A stretch of 64,000 nucleotides of DNA from Luzula sylvatica. Taxonomy: Eukaryota; Streptophyta; Magnoliopsida; Poales; Juncaceae. Within the stretch, counting starts at the first letter, position 1; each line of letters opens with the position of its first letter. The translations under genes and the position numbers were made by a program. Shown piece after piece: positions 1 to 10,628 of the stretch. The stretch spans positions 33,447,629 through 33,511,628 of the forward strand of contig OX326960.1 of the NCBI GenBank assembly GCA_946800325.1, read 5' to 3'. The notes below the pieces were generated by a model, which saw only the letters and a program-made list of their open reading frames with translations, did not search any database and had not been told where the DNA came from.

Positions 1-331
1 AGATTATAGAGTATCGAGGCTTAATTATGCTTAAAATTAGGATCAAATTAGTAAAATTGAGCAAAGAAAACTTTACCTTAGCCCTTTCTTTCTGAGAGTA
101 AGGAGAGTACCATTTCGTCAATCTCACTTTTCCCTGCCGACTTATTAGAAGCACAAAATGGATCTGTAATTTTGTTAAAATTTTAAAAATTAGCCAATTG
201 GGAAACGAACAAATGTCATATTAACCAGATCTTACGATTATACTTCTATAATCACTAGATTTTATGTCTACTAACAATTTAAACGATTTCACGATCGAAT
301 AAAGTGGAAAAAATACTAGATCACTTACCAT
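1..331 (-). CDS. AP19: AP-1 clathrin adaptor sigma subunit, tandem copy 1 (5' part; runs off the left edge)
   Basis: This is the 5' end of a gene for the small sigma subunit of the AP-1 adaptor complex, which sorts cargo into clathrin vesicles at the trans-Golgi network. The ATG is at 329-331 and is followed at once by an intron donor (GTAAGT). The next coding exon, 77-163, holds 29 codons including [20 protein letters not shown], the signature of the sigma longin fold, and ends at a GT donor. Remaining exons lie left of base 1. Intron positions match those of the complete copy at 3129-4847, and similarity between the two extends through the 5' UTR to about base 745. It starts M-IHFVLL where copy 2 has M-IQFVFL. 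Nothing in the visible part is broken. Whether the whole gene is intact cannot be seen. Confidence 0.88.
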
Positions 332-818
332 GGTGAAGAAACCTGTAGAAATTAGCCCAAAATCAGCTCAAATGATTCAAGAAATCGCAAATAAGATCCG
401 AAGGATGGTAATCTATTATCTAAAACAATGAGAAAACACGAAATTCAGTGATTAATTATCAGATCCCGCAAAAAAAATGCAAGAAAAAGTGAGGAAAGAA
501 AGATCTAGCTCTAAAATCAATATTTCAATGTATAGGAACTGTATATGAGGCAAGATAATCAAGATTATTGAAGCTTCGTAACGAAAATAACGATTAAAAG
601 TAAGTAAGAACACAAAGAAAATCACCTCTGAAGTTTGAAAAGGCTGACGAACATAACGCCTCTCTGGAAGAGAAAATTTGCAGGTTAATTCATACCTGTT
701 TTGAATATTCGCGCTCGACCCGATAACCCGTAACCCGTTAAATCCGTTTGGATCCGGTATATTTTCCTATCCAGTATGGACAATTTTACAGGCCGTTTGG
801 CTCACTAAAGCCCACCAG

Positions 819-1988
819 CAATGTTTTTAAAACCGGACCGGATGTCGACCCGGCCGAATTTCGGGTCACTGGTTCACTGGTCGGACCGTTGGGTCAACCA
901 GTTCAACTACTGGTTTGAAAATGATAATTTGCAGAGGTATAATTGTTATTTTATAGGGATATAAATGATATTTACGAATATTTTAGGGGTACAATGATAA
1001 TTTACAGGGGTACAAATGATATCTTGCAGGGGGGGGGGGTAGGTTATAGTTACAAATTATAGGGGTATAAATGTTATTTTACAGGGATTTAACGATATTT
1101 ATAAACCACGAGAGTATAAAATATATTTTATAGGGGTACAAATGATATTTTGCAAAGGTATAAATGATATTTTGTAAAGGTATAAATGATATTTAGCAGG
1201 GGTATAAGTAATATTTAAAAGACACAGGGGTATAAATGGTATTTTAACAGTAATAATACTACTGTAATACTCTGAAAGATACTTTACTGTTTTTTTTAGA
1301 GGGAAAAAAGATACTTCTGTTACCTATACGGGTTTTGAGCTTGAAAAAAGAAAGATACTTCACTGTTTTAATCAAATATATTTCAGTGTCTTAATCAAAG
1401 AATCAAAGGAAAAAAAATCAGTACTGCTGTTTTAAAATCAGTATCAGTGTTGTCGAAAAACAACCAATAACAGGCTCAAGAAATTACGAAAATTAATAGT
1501 AAATATGCTGAATTAAACAGACTTAGAAGCAAAAACCAGTAATAAGTTGAATTAAATAAGTAATGTGCTGAATTGAACCCGTAAATACGAAAAATACGAA
1601 ATTTTTAAGGTTTCAAATCTGCTGAGAAATCGTGAAGCTTCTAGCTTATATAATCAGACAAATCATCGTGAGAACACATTGTGAGAAAATCGTAAAAAAC
1701 GAAACAAATCAAACTCAAAATAAGGCAAACAAATCTGGAGAAGTCGCATCTGGTAGAGAAAAAAATATCTGAAAAAAATTGGGCTCTCAAAGAAAAAATG
1801 AAAAGAAATAAACCGCCTGGTTTATAAAGGTCCAACCGGTCCAGTTTTTTTCATTTAACCGGCCGGTTCAAGCCGGTTTTACTGGTTTATGTACATTTCC
1901 AATCCCCCACTCAAACCGATCCGTTTTTTCTACCGGATCTGGTTTTTTCGGGTGAACCGGCCGGTCCGGTCCGGTTTTTAAAACAGTG
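819..1988. mobile_element. hAT-type non-autonomous transposon (1.17 kb) with 8-bp target duplication
   Basis: The ends are inverted copies (CAATGTTTTTAAAACCGG at the left, CACTGTTTTAAAAACCGG read inward from the right). They are flanked by the identical 8-mer CCCACCAG at 811-818 and 1989-1996. CA..TG ends plus an 8-bp duplication are characteristic of hAT elements. Subterminal regions are packed with CCGG/CCGGTT motifs. The middle, about 930-1230, holds a degenerate array of roughly 30-bp units (GGGGTATAAATGATATTT) with a run of G at about 1028-1038. No transposase frame is seen. It lies just upstream of the 5' UTR of AP-1 sigma copy 1. Confidence 0.85.
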
Positions 1989-1996
1989 CCCACCAG

Positions 1997-3128
1997 CGTA
2001 TAATATATATAATTGTTACCTTTTTTTTGTTATTCTTCAGATAAACAAAACTCAATCCATCGCCAAACAAATGAAGTAAGAATCCGGTTCTAGTTCCAGT
2101 AAGAGTTCATTGTGATTGTGACGGGTCGAACTCAAGACGTGCTTGCTTGTTTCGAATTCAAGTGGCTTTAACTTTTAAGAGTGAATTGTTTACCATCAAC
2201 CTTCAATAGAACATGATTGAACACTTGGTTACAATGACGGATTTATTAAAGGAAACACATCATTTTAATTTTTCATTTCGTGACGATGACAAAAAAAGTT
2301 CCAATGGCCTTCTCGAACTTATCTTGATTTTCTTTTGTGGTTAGACAATGTGGTCATATCATTATTCCCAGTTTGAGCCTAATTATCCCTTTTGGACTTG
2401 CATATTTTATGATCGAATGAAAATGAATCAAATAAGAGGCTAGTGAGATATCCCTAATAGGGGAGAGATATATATGCTCAATTGCTCATGGATGTCTTGT
2501 TCTCTAAAATTGTTACTAGTTATATATCACCTTATCGTTCACTAAAATATTACTTTTGTCCAAAACGTAAGGAAGTTCTATGAGTTAAAATAAAACAAAA
2601 TGGTATTTTGGATATTTGTTCATTAACTATATTTCTAATTTTGAGAAAGTAAATTAGTCAAACATAACGTTAATTTTTAATTAATATAGATGACTGAAAA
2701 TATATCCAAATTTTTTTAATTTAAATAAACATAAAGAAAACCACCATATAGCAAAAATCCCACAAATAACAAAAGTGTTTGAAATTAAACGATACGCTCA
2801 AAGTAATACATACAAATGTGCAACTATTGTGTAGGTGTATATATATTCCAATTTGGTACAGTATACCAAATTCCTAGAAATTAGTAATTAATAAACCTTA
2901 ATTCATTCATATATAACATCCATATATATCAAGAAAACAAGAAATTAGTTCTACAAACAAATTTCACCGCAAAGATAATGGATACAAAATTAAGTACTAG
3001 TAAAGATTTTAAAAAAATGTTGGATCAAACGAATAAATGCGAAACATTAGAAAGAATTTACTACAACAATCTTATTCTTTTTTGAAAAAAAAAAGAACAA
3101 AGGGCATACAAGTAATTTTTCAAGATTT
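1997..3128. other. AT-rich intergenic sequence downstream of AP-1 sigma copy 2
   Basis: This is low-complexity AT-rich DNA with no open frame, tRNA-like fold or repeat that I recognise. It separates the 3' end of the complete AP-1 sigma gene from the hAT element and should contain that gene's 3' UTR and poly(A) signals. Confidence 0.5.
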
Positions 3129-4847
3129 TTATTTTGAGGCCTGAGCAATAATGTTGCTAATCGAACTAGCCTCTTCTTTCGCCACTTCAACCAACGAATC
3201 CTACATGACCAAAAGTTACAAAACCAACAGTTTCATTTATACCCTTGAAAAACAGAAAATATCAAATATACTCCTTGATGATATTAGAGAGATCTTATAT
3301 TGTACCTGGGCAGCAATGACTCTCGCTACGTTCTTCTTGCTCGATTCTTGGAGTTCACCAGCAATTATTATCTCATCCAGTATATAATATGCCTACGATG
3401 AAAATAATATTTTCATTTACCTCCCTGAAAAATCTCAAAATATTGTACACACCCTCCGAACTGATGAATAACAAAACGAAAATATTTATTTACCTTGTGA
3501 AAATTGAAGATTAAGTCCAGTTCACACACCTACCAAAAGGTACAAGAAAATAAAAAAGATCAAATATTAATACCAAAAAAATTCAGTAAATGTTTTGAAA
3601 TATTGAAAAACGAATTATAGTAATGAATAGGGAGGGCTTACACTTCCAAAATAGCGATCAAGAATTTCGACGAAATGGTGAATAACTTCGAGGACTTCGA
3701 GCTCGTTATCATCTCCATCTATGCACATGCAGAAATATAAACTGGCATACCTGCATTTGTTTATTTCATATATTAAATATTTGTATTTCAACATTTCATG
3801 TGTACCCTTACAAAGTGGGGAATATAAGGGATATCCTAAAAGTGTATGAAATATAATGTATAATATTAAATAAAAGGGAGATTGACGTATTGGTCCTTCT
3901 TGAAATAAAAAATATCATATTTATCCTTCAATCTTACAAATCATAAAAAAAACATTTTGATTCTAAACTTGATATTAAATTTATCGAGTTTATCATGCTT
4001 TAATTATACAATCTGGTTAAATCATTATGATGTATAAGATTTTAGAAAGGGTAAATATGATATTTTTATTTTTACAAGGGTAAAAATAATAATTCCAATT
4101 TTTAGAAGGGCAAACATGTAAACCCCCCTAAACAAAATTATTATCATGTTTATTTCACCAGATTCCAAGCATGATATTTTCCACTTTTTTCAGGGGTATG
4201 CGCAATAATTTAGGTATATTTCAGGGGTACATGTGAAATTTTCCAAAAAAAAGGTATTATTATAAATAGCTTTCTATAGATACCTTCGGTAAACGACTTT
4301 GTAGCCTCTCCATTCGACAAAATTACTTAACTTCGGAGCTCTTGACAGAATATTCCCACTTAGTTCTCTTAGAACCTATTCCCAAAATTATAAAAGAAAA
4401 AAAATTAGGGTTTAATTGGACTCAATTTGCAGAAGTTAGGAATCGATACCACTGACAGAGTGCATGTTTCACGAGTTACCATAATTGTGGAAAGTGGAAT
4501 TGAGGTATAAATACTAATTGCAGAATTATAGAGTATCGAGGCTTAATTATGCTTAAAATTAACATCAATTTAGTAAAATTGAGCAAAGAAAATGTACCTT
4601 AGTCCTTTCTTTCTGAGAGTAAGGAGAGTACCATTTCGTCAACCTCACTTTTCCTTGCCGACTAATAAGAAAAACAAACTGGATCTGAAATGAATTTCAA
4701 AAATTAGACAATTCGGAAAATAACAAATGTCATATTAAGCAGATCTTACGATTATACTTATAAAATCACCAGATTGTACGTCTACTAGCAATTTAAAAGG
4801 ATTTCACCATCGAATAAAGGGGAAAAAAAGACTGGATCACTTACCAT
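3129..4847 (-). CDS. AP19: AP-1 clathrin adaptor sigma subunit, tandem copy 2 (complete, 161 aa)
   Basis: Small subunit of the trans-Golgi AP-1 clathrin adaptor. The coding exons on the minus strand are 4845-4847 (ATG alone), 4598-4684, 4284-4375, 3642-3750, 3494-3529, 3306-3392 and 3129-3200. All have GT-AG borders and every phase joins cleanly to give 161 residues, the usual length of plant AP-1 sigma. Visible family blocks in order are [98 protein letters not shown] and the tail [12 protein letters not shown]. An intron directly after the ATG explains why no long frame is visible. Non-coding 5' exons are likely at 4848-4858 and from about 5135. The intron at 3751-4283 carries a MITE-like insert. 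No disabling change was found. Confidence 0.93.
3795..4245. mobile_element. MITE-like inverted-repeat insert in an AP-1 sigma intron
   Basis: The left edge reads CATTTCATGTGTACCC and the right edge reads GGGGTACATGTGAAAT, an imperfect inverted pair that matches the ends of the MULE-type elements at 15833-16406 and 26864-28236. The interior repeats short phrases such as GGGTAAATATGATA. No clear target duplication was found, so the borders are approximate. Confidence 0.55.
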
Positions 4848-5134
4848 GGTGAAGAAACCTGTAGAAATCAGCCAAATGTTTGCTCAAATGATTAAAAAAA
4901 TCGCAAATACGAACCTCAGGATGTTAATCTATTAAGAAAAACAATTAGAAAACACGAAATTCAGTGATTAATTATCAGATCCCGCAAAAAAATACAAGAA
5001 AAAGTGAGGAAAGAAAGATCTAGATCTAAATCAATATTTCAATGTATACGAACTGAATGTGAGGCAAGATAATCAAGATTACTCAAGCTTCATAAGGAAA
5101 ATAACGAAGTAAGAAAGAACACAAAGACGATCAC

Positions 5135-5205
5135 CTCCAAGTCTGAAATGGCTGACAACAAGAGGCCTCCCTGAAAGATTTGCAGGTTAATTCTTATTCA
5201 TACCT
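5135..5205 (-). promoter_or_regulatory. Probable 5' UTR exon and promoter-proximal region of AP-1 sigma copy 2
   Basis: On the minus strand a segment ending in CTTGGAG|GTGATC looks like a leader exon with a donor. The acceptor lies just before GTTTCTTCACC-ATG at 4845-4858. The same leader and donor are present in copy 1 (from about 625). Similarity between the tandem copies stops at about 5265, equivalent to about 745, so the two genes have different upstream promoters. Confidence 0.45.
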
Positions 5206-5274
5206 GTTTTGAAGCTTTGCGCTCGACCCTATAACCCGGAACCCGTTAAACCCGTTTGGATCCGGAATATATGA

Positions 5275-5533
5275 GTAATCCTATACGTAAATAACTAAAT
5301 ATAATAAACGTTTACTTAATAGGAAGTTGTTTTTGTAAAAACAAATATTTAATATATTTTATGTCAAATTTATAATATACAAAAATATTAAATATATAAA
5401 TTATAATTAATAAAATAATAAAAATTATATATAATACACGTATCGTATCTTATGTTTTTTTTTTTTTAAATGCCGTATCGGCAATATCCGTATCGTGTCG
5501 GATACGATATCCGTATCCGTATTCGTGCACCCC
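5275..5533. mobile_element. Truncated copy of the CGGATAC-rich hAT family
   Basis: The right part (5450-5533) reads CGTATCGTGTCGGATACG followed by repeated ATCCGTATCCGTATTCG and ends in GTGCA, like the termini of the complete elements at 36224-36746 and 56170-57500. The left end is AT-rich and indistinct. It abuts the point where similarity between the tandem AP-1 sigma copies ends. Confidence 0.6.
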
Positions 5534-5890
5534 GCAAACACCCCGCAATGATAAACTATAAAAGTATTCATGAATTTAAGTACACAAGCACAAGTATGAA
5601 AATTAAGCAGCTGTGTGGTGATTGCGTGCTTATTCGTGCGTAGGGCCGAGCCTAACTCGTCAATAGTCTTGTATCTCAAACTGTCAAGTAATTAAATGTA
5701 TATCATCATAAATTAATAAATTACAAGTTAGGAATTCAAATTTTATTGACATTAATTAATAAATAATAAACGATGAGCTGTCTTTGATAAAACCAATACA
5801 GGTCGAACTGTGTGTAAGCAAATTGTCATCCACTGATTGTTGAGATGAACTCAATCCATCACCAAAATACAAAATAAATTAGCAATACAA

Positions 5891-7297
5891 TTATACTTAT
5901 GTATAAAGTTTGCAAAATTGGAGCTCATACATGAGGCCACGTCATCAGGGGCCTCTTTGTAAAAATTTTTTTTTTTTCACATTTTGGTCCTTTTATATTT
6001 ACAATTTGGTCCTTTTTATTTGAAAAAATTACATTTTGGTCCTTTTTTATTTACATTTTGGTCCTTTTTTATTTATATTTTGGTCCTTTTTATTTACATT
6101 TGGTCCTTTCAAGTTTGAAAAATTACACTTTGGTCCAGGGGCCTCTTTGAAAAAAATTATTTACATTTTGGTCCTTTTTATTTACATTTTGATCCTTTTT
6201 AGTTGAAAAAACTACATTTTGATCCTTTCTATTTACATTTTTATCCTTTTAAGTTTAGAAACTTACATTTTGGTCCTTCGTATTTACATCTTGATCCTCT
6301 TTTATTTACATGTCGGTCCTTTTTTACATTTTTGAATTTACATTATAGTTCTTTTTATTTATATATTGGTCCTTTTCAGTTTTAGTTCACACTTTGGTAC
6401 TTTTTATTAACATTTTGGTCCTTTTTAATTTAAATTTCGGTCATTTTTTACATTATTAATAATTCCTCTCATCTCATGCCTCCACATCACCACCTTATTA
6501 TGCCTCCCTATCACCACTTTACTTGGAAAATTTTCAAAAGACTCCTTAAATTTTTAGATATTGTAAAAAACAATTAATTTACATATTATTCATTTAAAAA
6601 AAATGCTTTTTTAATTTGAAAAAATTCTTAAACTTTTTGTAATATATAATAATTAAAAAAAAATTACTATATGTTATATGTTATATAATTTTAATATTTC
6701 ATTCATTACAAATATTCGACTTATGTATTATTTTTCTTGAAAAACTAACATAAAATTATAATAAATTGAACAATATTATTAAAAGAACATCTTGCAAATA
6801 TTTAAAAATAAAATATCATAAAACTATTAAAAAATACATAAAAGGAAAACTAAAATAAAAAGTAGACGTTTAAATAGATATTTTCTATGAATATATTTGC
6901 AAGATGTTTATTTATTATTATTTAATGTTATTTTTTTATGAATAAAGAATGGAATATTAAAATTATATAAACAAAATATGTAATAATTTAAATTTTTTTA
7001 AATCACTACATGTTAAGAAGTGTTTATGAATTTTCTTAAAATTAATAAAAAATAACAAAAATAACTTTTAATTATTACATATGAGATTTGGAGGATATTT
7101 TGGAAAAAAAAAATTAATATCATCTATAAGGAGTATTTTAAAATAAAAGTTTGGTAAAGAGTTTTTTTTTGGAGTTTACGAAAAAATAGAGGATTTTTTA
7201 CAATATCCAAAAAAAATTAGGGGGTTAAAAATATACCAAATCACGGATGTGCGAATAATCATGACAAACTCGAGGGCTTGCGCGGGGAAAAAGCTAG
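5891..7297 (+). mobile_element. Non-autonomous Helitron A (about 1.4 kb)
   Basis: The 3' end has the Helitron signature: a short GC-rich stem (GGGCTTGCGCGGGG) followed closely by CTAG and a host T (7294-7298). The start aligns with Helitron B at 13495: TTATACTTATGTATAAAG here, then GAGGCCACGTCATC, a block typical of plant Helitron 5' ends. There is an A before the first T, fitting insertion between A and T. No inverted repeats, target duplication or Rep/helicase frame is present. The interior contains a tandem repeat block at about 5975-6440. Confidence 0.75.
5975..6440. repeat. Tandem repeat block, unit about 20 bp (ACATTTTGGTCCTTTTTATT)
   Basis: About 20 diverged copies of a roughly 20-bp unit lie head to tail inside Helitron A. 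Short weak open frames in the block, rich in F, L, H, P and Y, are a by-product of the repeat and not genes. Confidence 0.85.
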
Positions 7298-7947
7298 TTC
7301 ACATGAAAGTTTGTAAGAGAATATTATGTCACTAAACAAGTTGAATTCAATCGAGTAGAATCTAGCTCAGAGACAAGCTTGCTAGTTCGGATTCAAGTGG
7401 CATTCAGAGCAAACTCTTCAAAGTTCAAACAGAACACTGATCTACAATTTAAATTGCCAAATACACCCATAAAAACACACTTTTTTCATTTTGTTAAGCT
7501 GTCTAAAAGGATGATTCAACACCACATAGAAATGCTAACAATAGAACAACAAAATAGAATAAAATACAAATACAAATAAAGAGCGCATCAATTCGTATAA
7601 TGTCACTGACCTGTTACGTGGCCAGTAAAAAAGAAAAGGGTATGTTTTTTCTTCGAGCATTTCACAACCAAGAAAATATAAAAATACCCATCATAACTTA
7701 TACTAGTAATACAGTAATTAATACTAACTCCTAACACTAAACGAACAAAATAATATATATATTATTCTCTCATTGCTTACAAAACAAAACTGCCATTAAT
7801 AATAATTTATTTTCCTTGCTTTTCCACACAAGCCATTTCAAAAACCTCCTACAAGAAAATAATACAAATCCAGTAAGAATCTAACAAAAAATCATTCCAA
7901 TATTCTATTTCAATTTCTAAAAAAAATAAAACTCACCTAAAATAAAT

Positions 7948-10214
7948 CTAATCTCTGGATCGACCCGATCCGCCAAAGTTGCCAAACCCACCAGACCTAC
8001 TCGAAGAAGATTTCGAGTCTCCAAAATTACCAAATCCACCAGACCTACCACCACCTGAAGATCCACCCAAGTCGCCGAACCCACCAAACCCGCCAGACCT
8101 ACTCGAAGAACCCGAATCTCCGTAATTACCAAATCGCCCTTCACCAAATCCCCCCGAACGGCTCGATGAACCCGAGTCTCCAAATCCACCAGATCGTCCC
8201 CAGCTCGACCCGCCTGACCCGCCACGTGAACGTCCGTAACTCGACCCGCCTCCACCACCAAATCCACCTCTACCTCCACCTCCGAACGATGACCTGCCAC
8301 CACCCCCGTACGATTCGGTACGCATTCCGTCGAACATGTCTCGCGCAGCGCCAGCTTCTACCGCTATTTTTGGCAACTACGTATAAAAAAATAAATAATT
8401 AGTATTTAATTATTTTTTAAATTTAATTAATTAATTAACTTGTACCTCTTTGAAACGACAGCCAACTTCATTTTCGACCATTCGGACGGCTCTTTGTTGA
8501 TCATAAGAGTACATCAAAATCGCATTTCCTTTCTTACCTGCACGACCTGTCCGCCCTGACCTATGCACAAACAGCTCTGTCGAGTTTGGCAACTCATAAT
8601 GTATCACCTAAAATAAAAAATAAATAAATAAAAAATTACTTCTAAAATATCCAAAAAATGAAAATACTGACCAAGTCGACGTTGGGGATGTCGAGACCAC
8701 GGGCCGCCACGTCAGTAGCGACCAAAATATTGATTCTCCCATCTCGAAAATCTGCAAGAGTTCTCTCTCTCTGATTCTGCGAAATATCTCCGTGCAAAGC
8801 CTGACATTTAAAAGTTCTACTCATTCCATACGCTAACTTATCCGCCTCTCTTTTCGTCTGCGTAAACAGTATGCATTTCCCTCCTTTCCCGTGCTCCTGC
8901 ATTCCAAGGGCATATTTGATATTTTCAACTTTTCGTATTTTTGTAATTTTATTAGGAACTTACATTAATGAGTGGTCCCAGCATGGCAGCTTTTTCATAG
9001 CGATCTGCTGCGATGGAAAAAAGCGAGATTCCTTCTGCTAATTTTTGGTCTGAGTCACCAACCTAACAATAACAATTCATAAATTATTATTATCTCCCAA
9101 TAAAAAAAAATAAAAAAAATAAATGAAACTAACAAGATCGATGGTGAGTGGGTCCCGCAAATATTTCTGAGTAATTTTACGAATCCACTGAGGCATGGTT
9201 GCGGAGAACATCATGCTTTGTCTTTTCTGAGGGAGTCGTTCCATGATAACTTCCACATCATCGGCGAATCCAACGTTCAGCATTTGATCCGCTTCGTCGA
9301 GGACTACAAATTGGACTGCGGAGAGATTCAATGCACCTCTTTTTAATAAATCGATCACTCTGCCAGGTGTCCCCACGACCACGTCGACTCCGTAGTTGAG
9401 GGTTTTTATTTGTAGATTTATCGGGGACCCGCCGTAGACGCATAGCGTGTCGAGTTTGCAAGATTCGGCGAATTCTTTCTCGACCTGGCGAGCGAGTTCT
9501 CGTGTCGGCGCTAGTATTATTGCCAACGGATACTTTCCAGCTCTGCAGAATTAAAAAAAATATTTGGTTATAGGAAATGATTAAGTTTGAATTGGATGCA
9601 ATTGAAGAGAAGAAGAGTACGAACCCGTGTTTCTCGTTGTATTTCATGATTTTGTCCATTATTGGAATACCAAAAGCAAGAGTTTTGCCCGTACCGGTTC
9701 TGGCTCGACCAATCATGTCCTTTCCTTGCATTGCTGGTTCAAGTACCGCTTTCTAGTGATTCGGGAGAAATTTTAATTAAAAAAAGGGTAGTGATTACAT
9801 AAATGCTTTGATAGGTCTTTCGTTGTACAAAATGGTATGCAGGAAGAATACCTGAATAGGAAAAAGCTTAGAGATCCCTCGTTTAGCAAGTCTGGACACA
9901 ATTTCCTGAGAAATCCCAAGCTTAGAGATTTCCAAACCCTCGTCCGCTTTCTTACTAGCCCCATTTTTTTCCTCCTCATACAGCTCATCCACAGCACACG
10001 AAGCATCCGTACCTCTAAAACCCAACGGGCCAGGAGATACATAAAACCCCCTTCGCTGACCCGTCACAAATGGTGACTTAACCAACTCCTCCGATCGCCG
10101 AAGCACCGCAGACGAAGCATCGAAACATCCGCTCCTTGCAGGATCGGACGCTAGAAGGGCGGAGAGAGCCCGCCGTGAAGCGATATGGGAACAACGACGC
10201 AAGAGGATGCTCAT
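7948..10214 (-). CDS. Mitochondrial-type DEAD-box RNA helicase (RH9/RH53, PMH-like), 604 aa
   Basis: ATP-dependent RNA helicase of the plant PMH1/PMH2 type, which is associated with group II intron splicing in mitochondria. Exons on the minus strand: 9852-10214, 9625-9752, 9134-9542, 8964-9062, 8672-8896, 8446-8607 and 7948-8376; all phases join to give 604 residues (family about 610). The N-terminus ([20 protein letters not shown]) is rich in R, S and A with no acidic residues, a mitochondrial presequence. Motifs in order: Q motif near 113-121, ARTGTGKT 138-145 (Walker A), APTRELA 175-181, TPGR 222-225, DEAD 246-249, SAT 277-279, [10 protein letters not shown] near 397-406 and HRSGRTGR 423-430. 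From about residue 485 the C-terminus is Gly-Ser-Arg-Phe repeats (GGF, GNFGD) that may bind RNA. All helicase motifs are intact. It is divergent with the next gene. Confidence 0.95.
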
Positions 10215-10628
10215 GGTGGCTGGAGCAAGTGTTAGGGTTTTGTTCGAAGGAGGAGGCTAAGCTTAAACCCTTGCGCAAGACTGCAGTGAGAACTTAAAAA
10301 GGAGAAGATATTTATTCAAGGCCTGCACTCATAAATTGCCTGGACTCGGTCTATATAGAACATGGTTTTCGGTAAACCATTTCTTTGGGATTTTGTTTTC
10401 TTATGTGGTGTATAAACAACGGGTATATGTGAGATTGAGATAAGGAGAAACTGGATCGGGTTATTAACTACTAACGGATTCTTAACGGGTTCAATAATAA
10501 ATGGATCGGGTTAAAATAGCGCGCGAAATGCCACGTCTGTTATTTGTTCACCACACAAATCACTCTTCCTTTCTCAAATAACAAAATACTTGATAGTGAT
10601 CTGCATAGATTGATCTGAAGCACCATTA
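10215..10628. promoter_or_regulatory. Shared (bidirectional) promoter interval of the helicase and the renalase-like gene
   Basis: The two start codons are 414 bp apart and point away from each other, so both promoters must lie in this interval or overlap. A telo-box (AAACCCTAAC on the minus strand, 10231-10240) sits 17 bp before the helicase ATG. This element is common in leaders and promoters of plant housekeeping and organelle-biogenesis genes. No clear TATA box was found for either gene. Confidence 0.6.

Noticed and set aside
1641..1835. 64-codon minus-strand frame
   Set aside because: It lies inside the hAT element, has no domain, and its hydrophobic look comes from T-rich DNA.
6203..6385. 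Frame rich in F, L, H, P and Y
   Set aside because: It is a translation of the 20-bp tandem repeat in Helitron A.
7917..8303. 128-codon frame rich in V, D and G
   Set aside because: It is a shadow of the Gly-rich C-terminus of the helicase in another frame.
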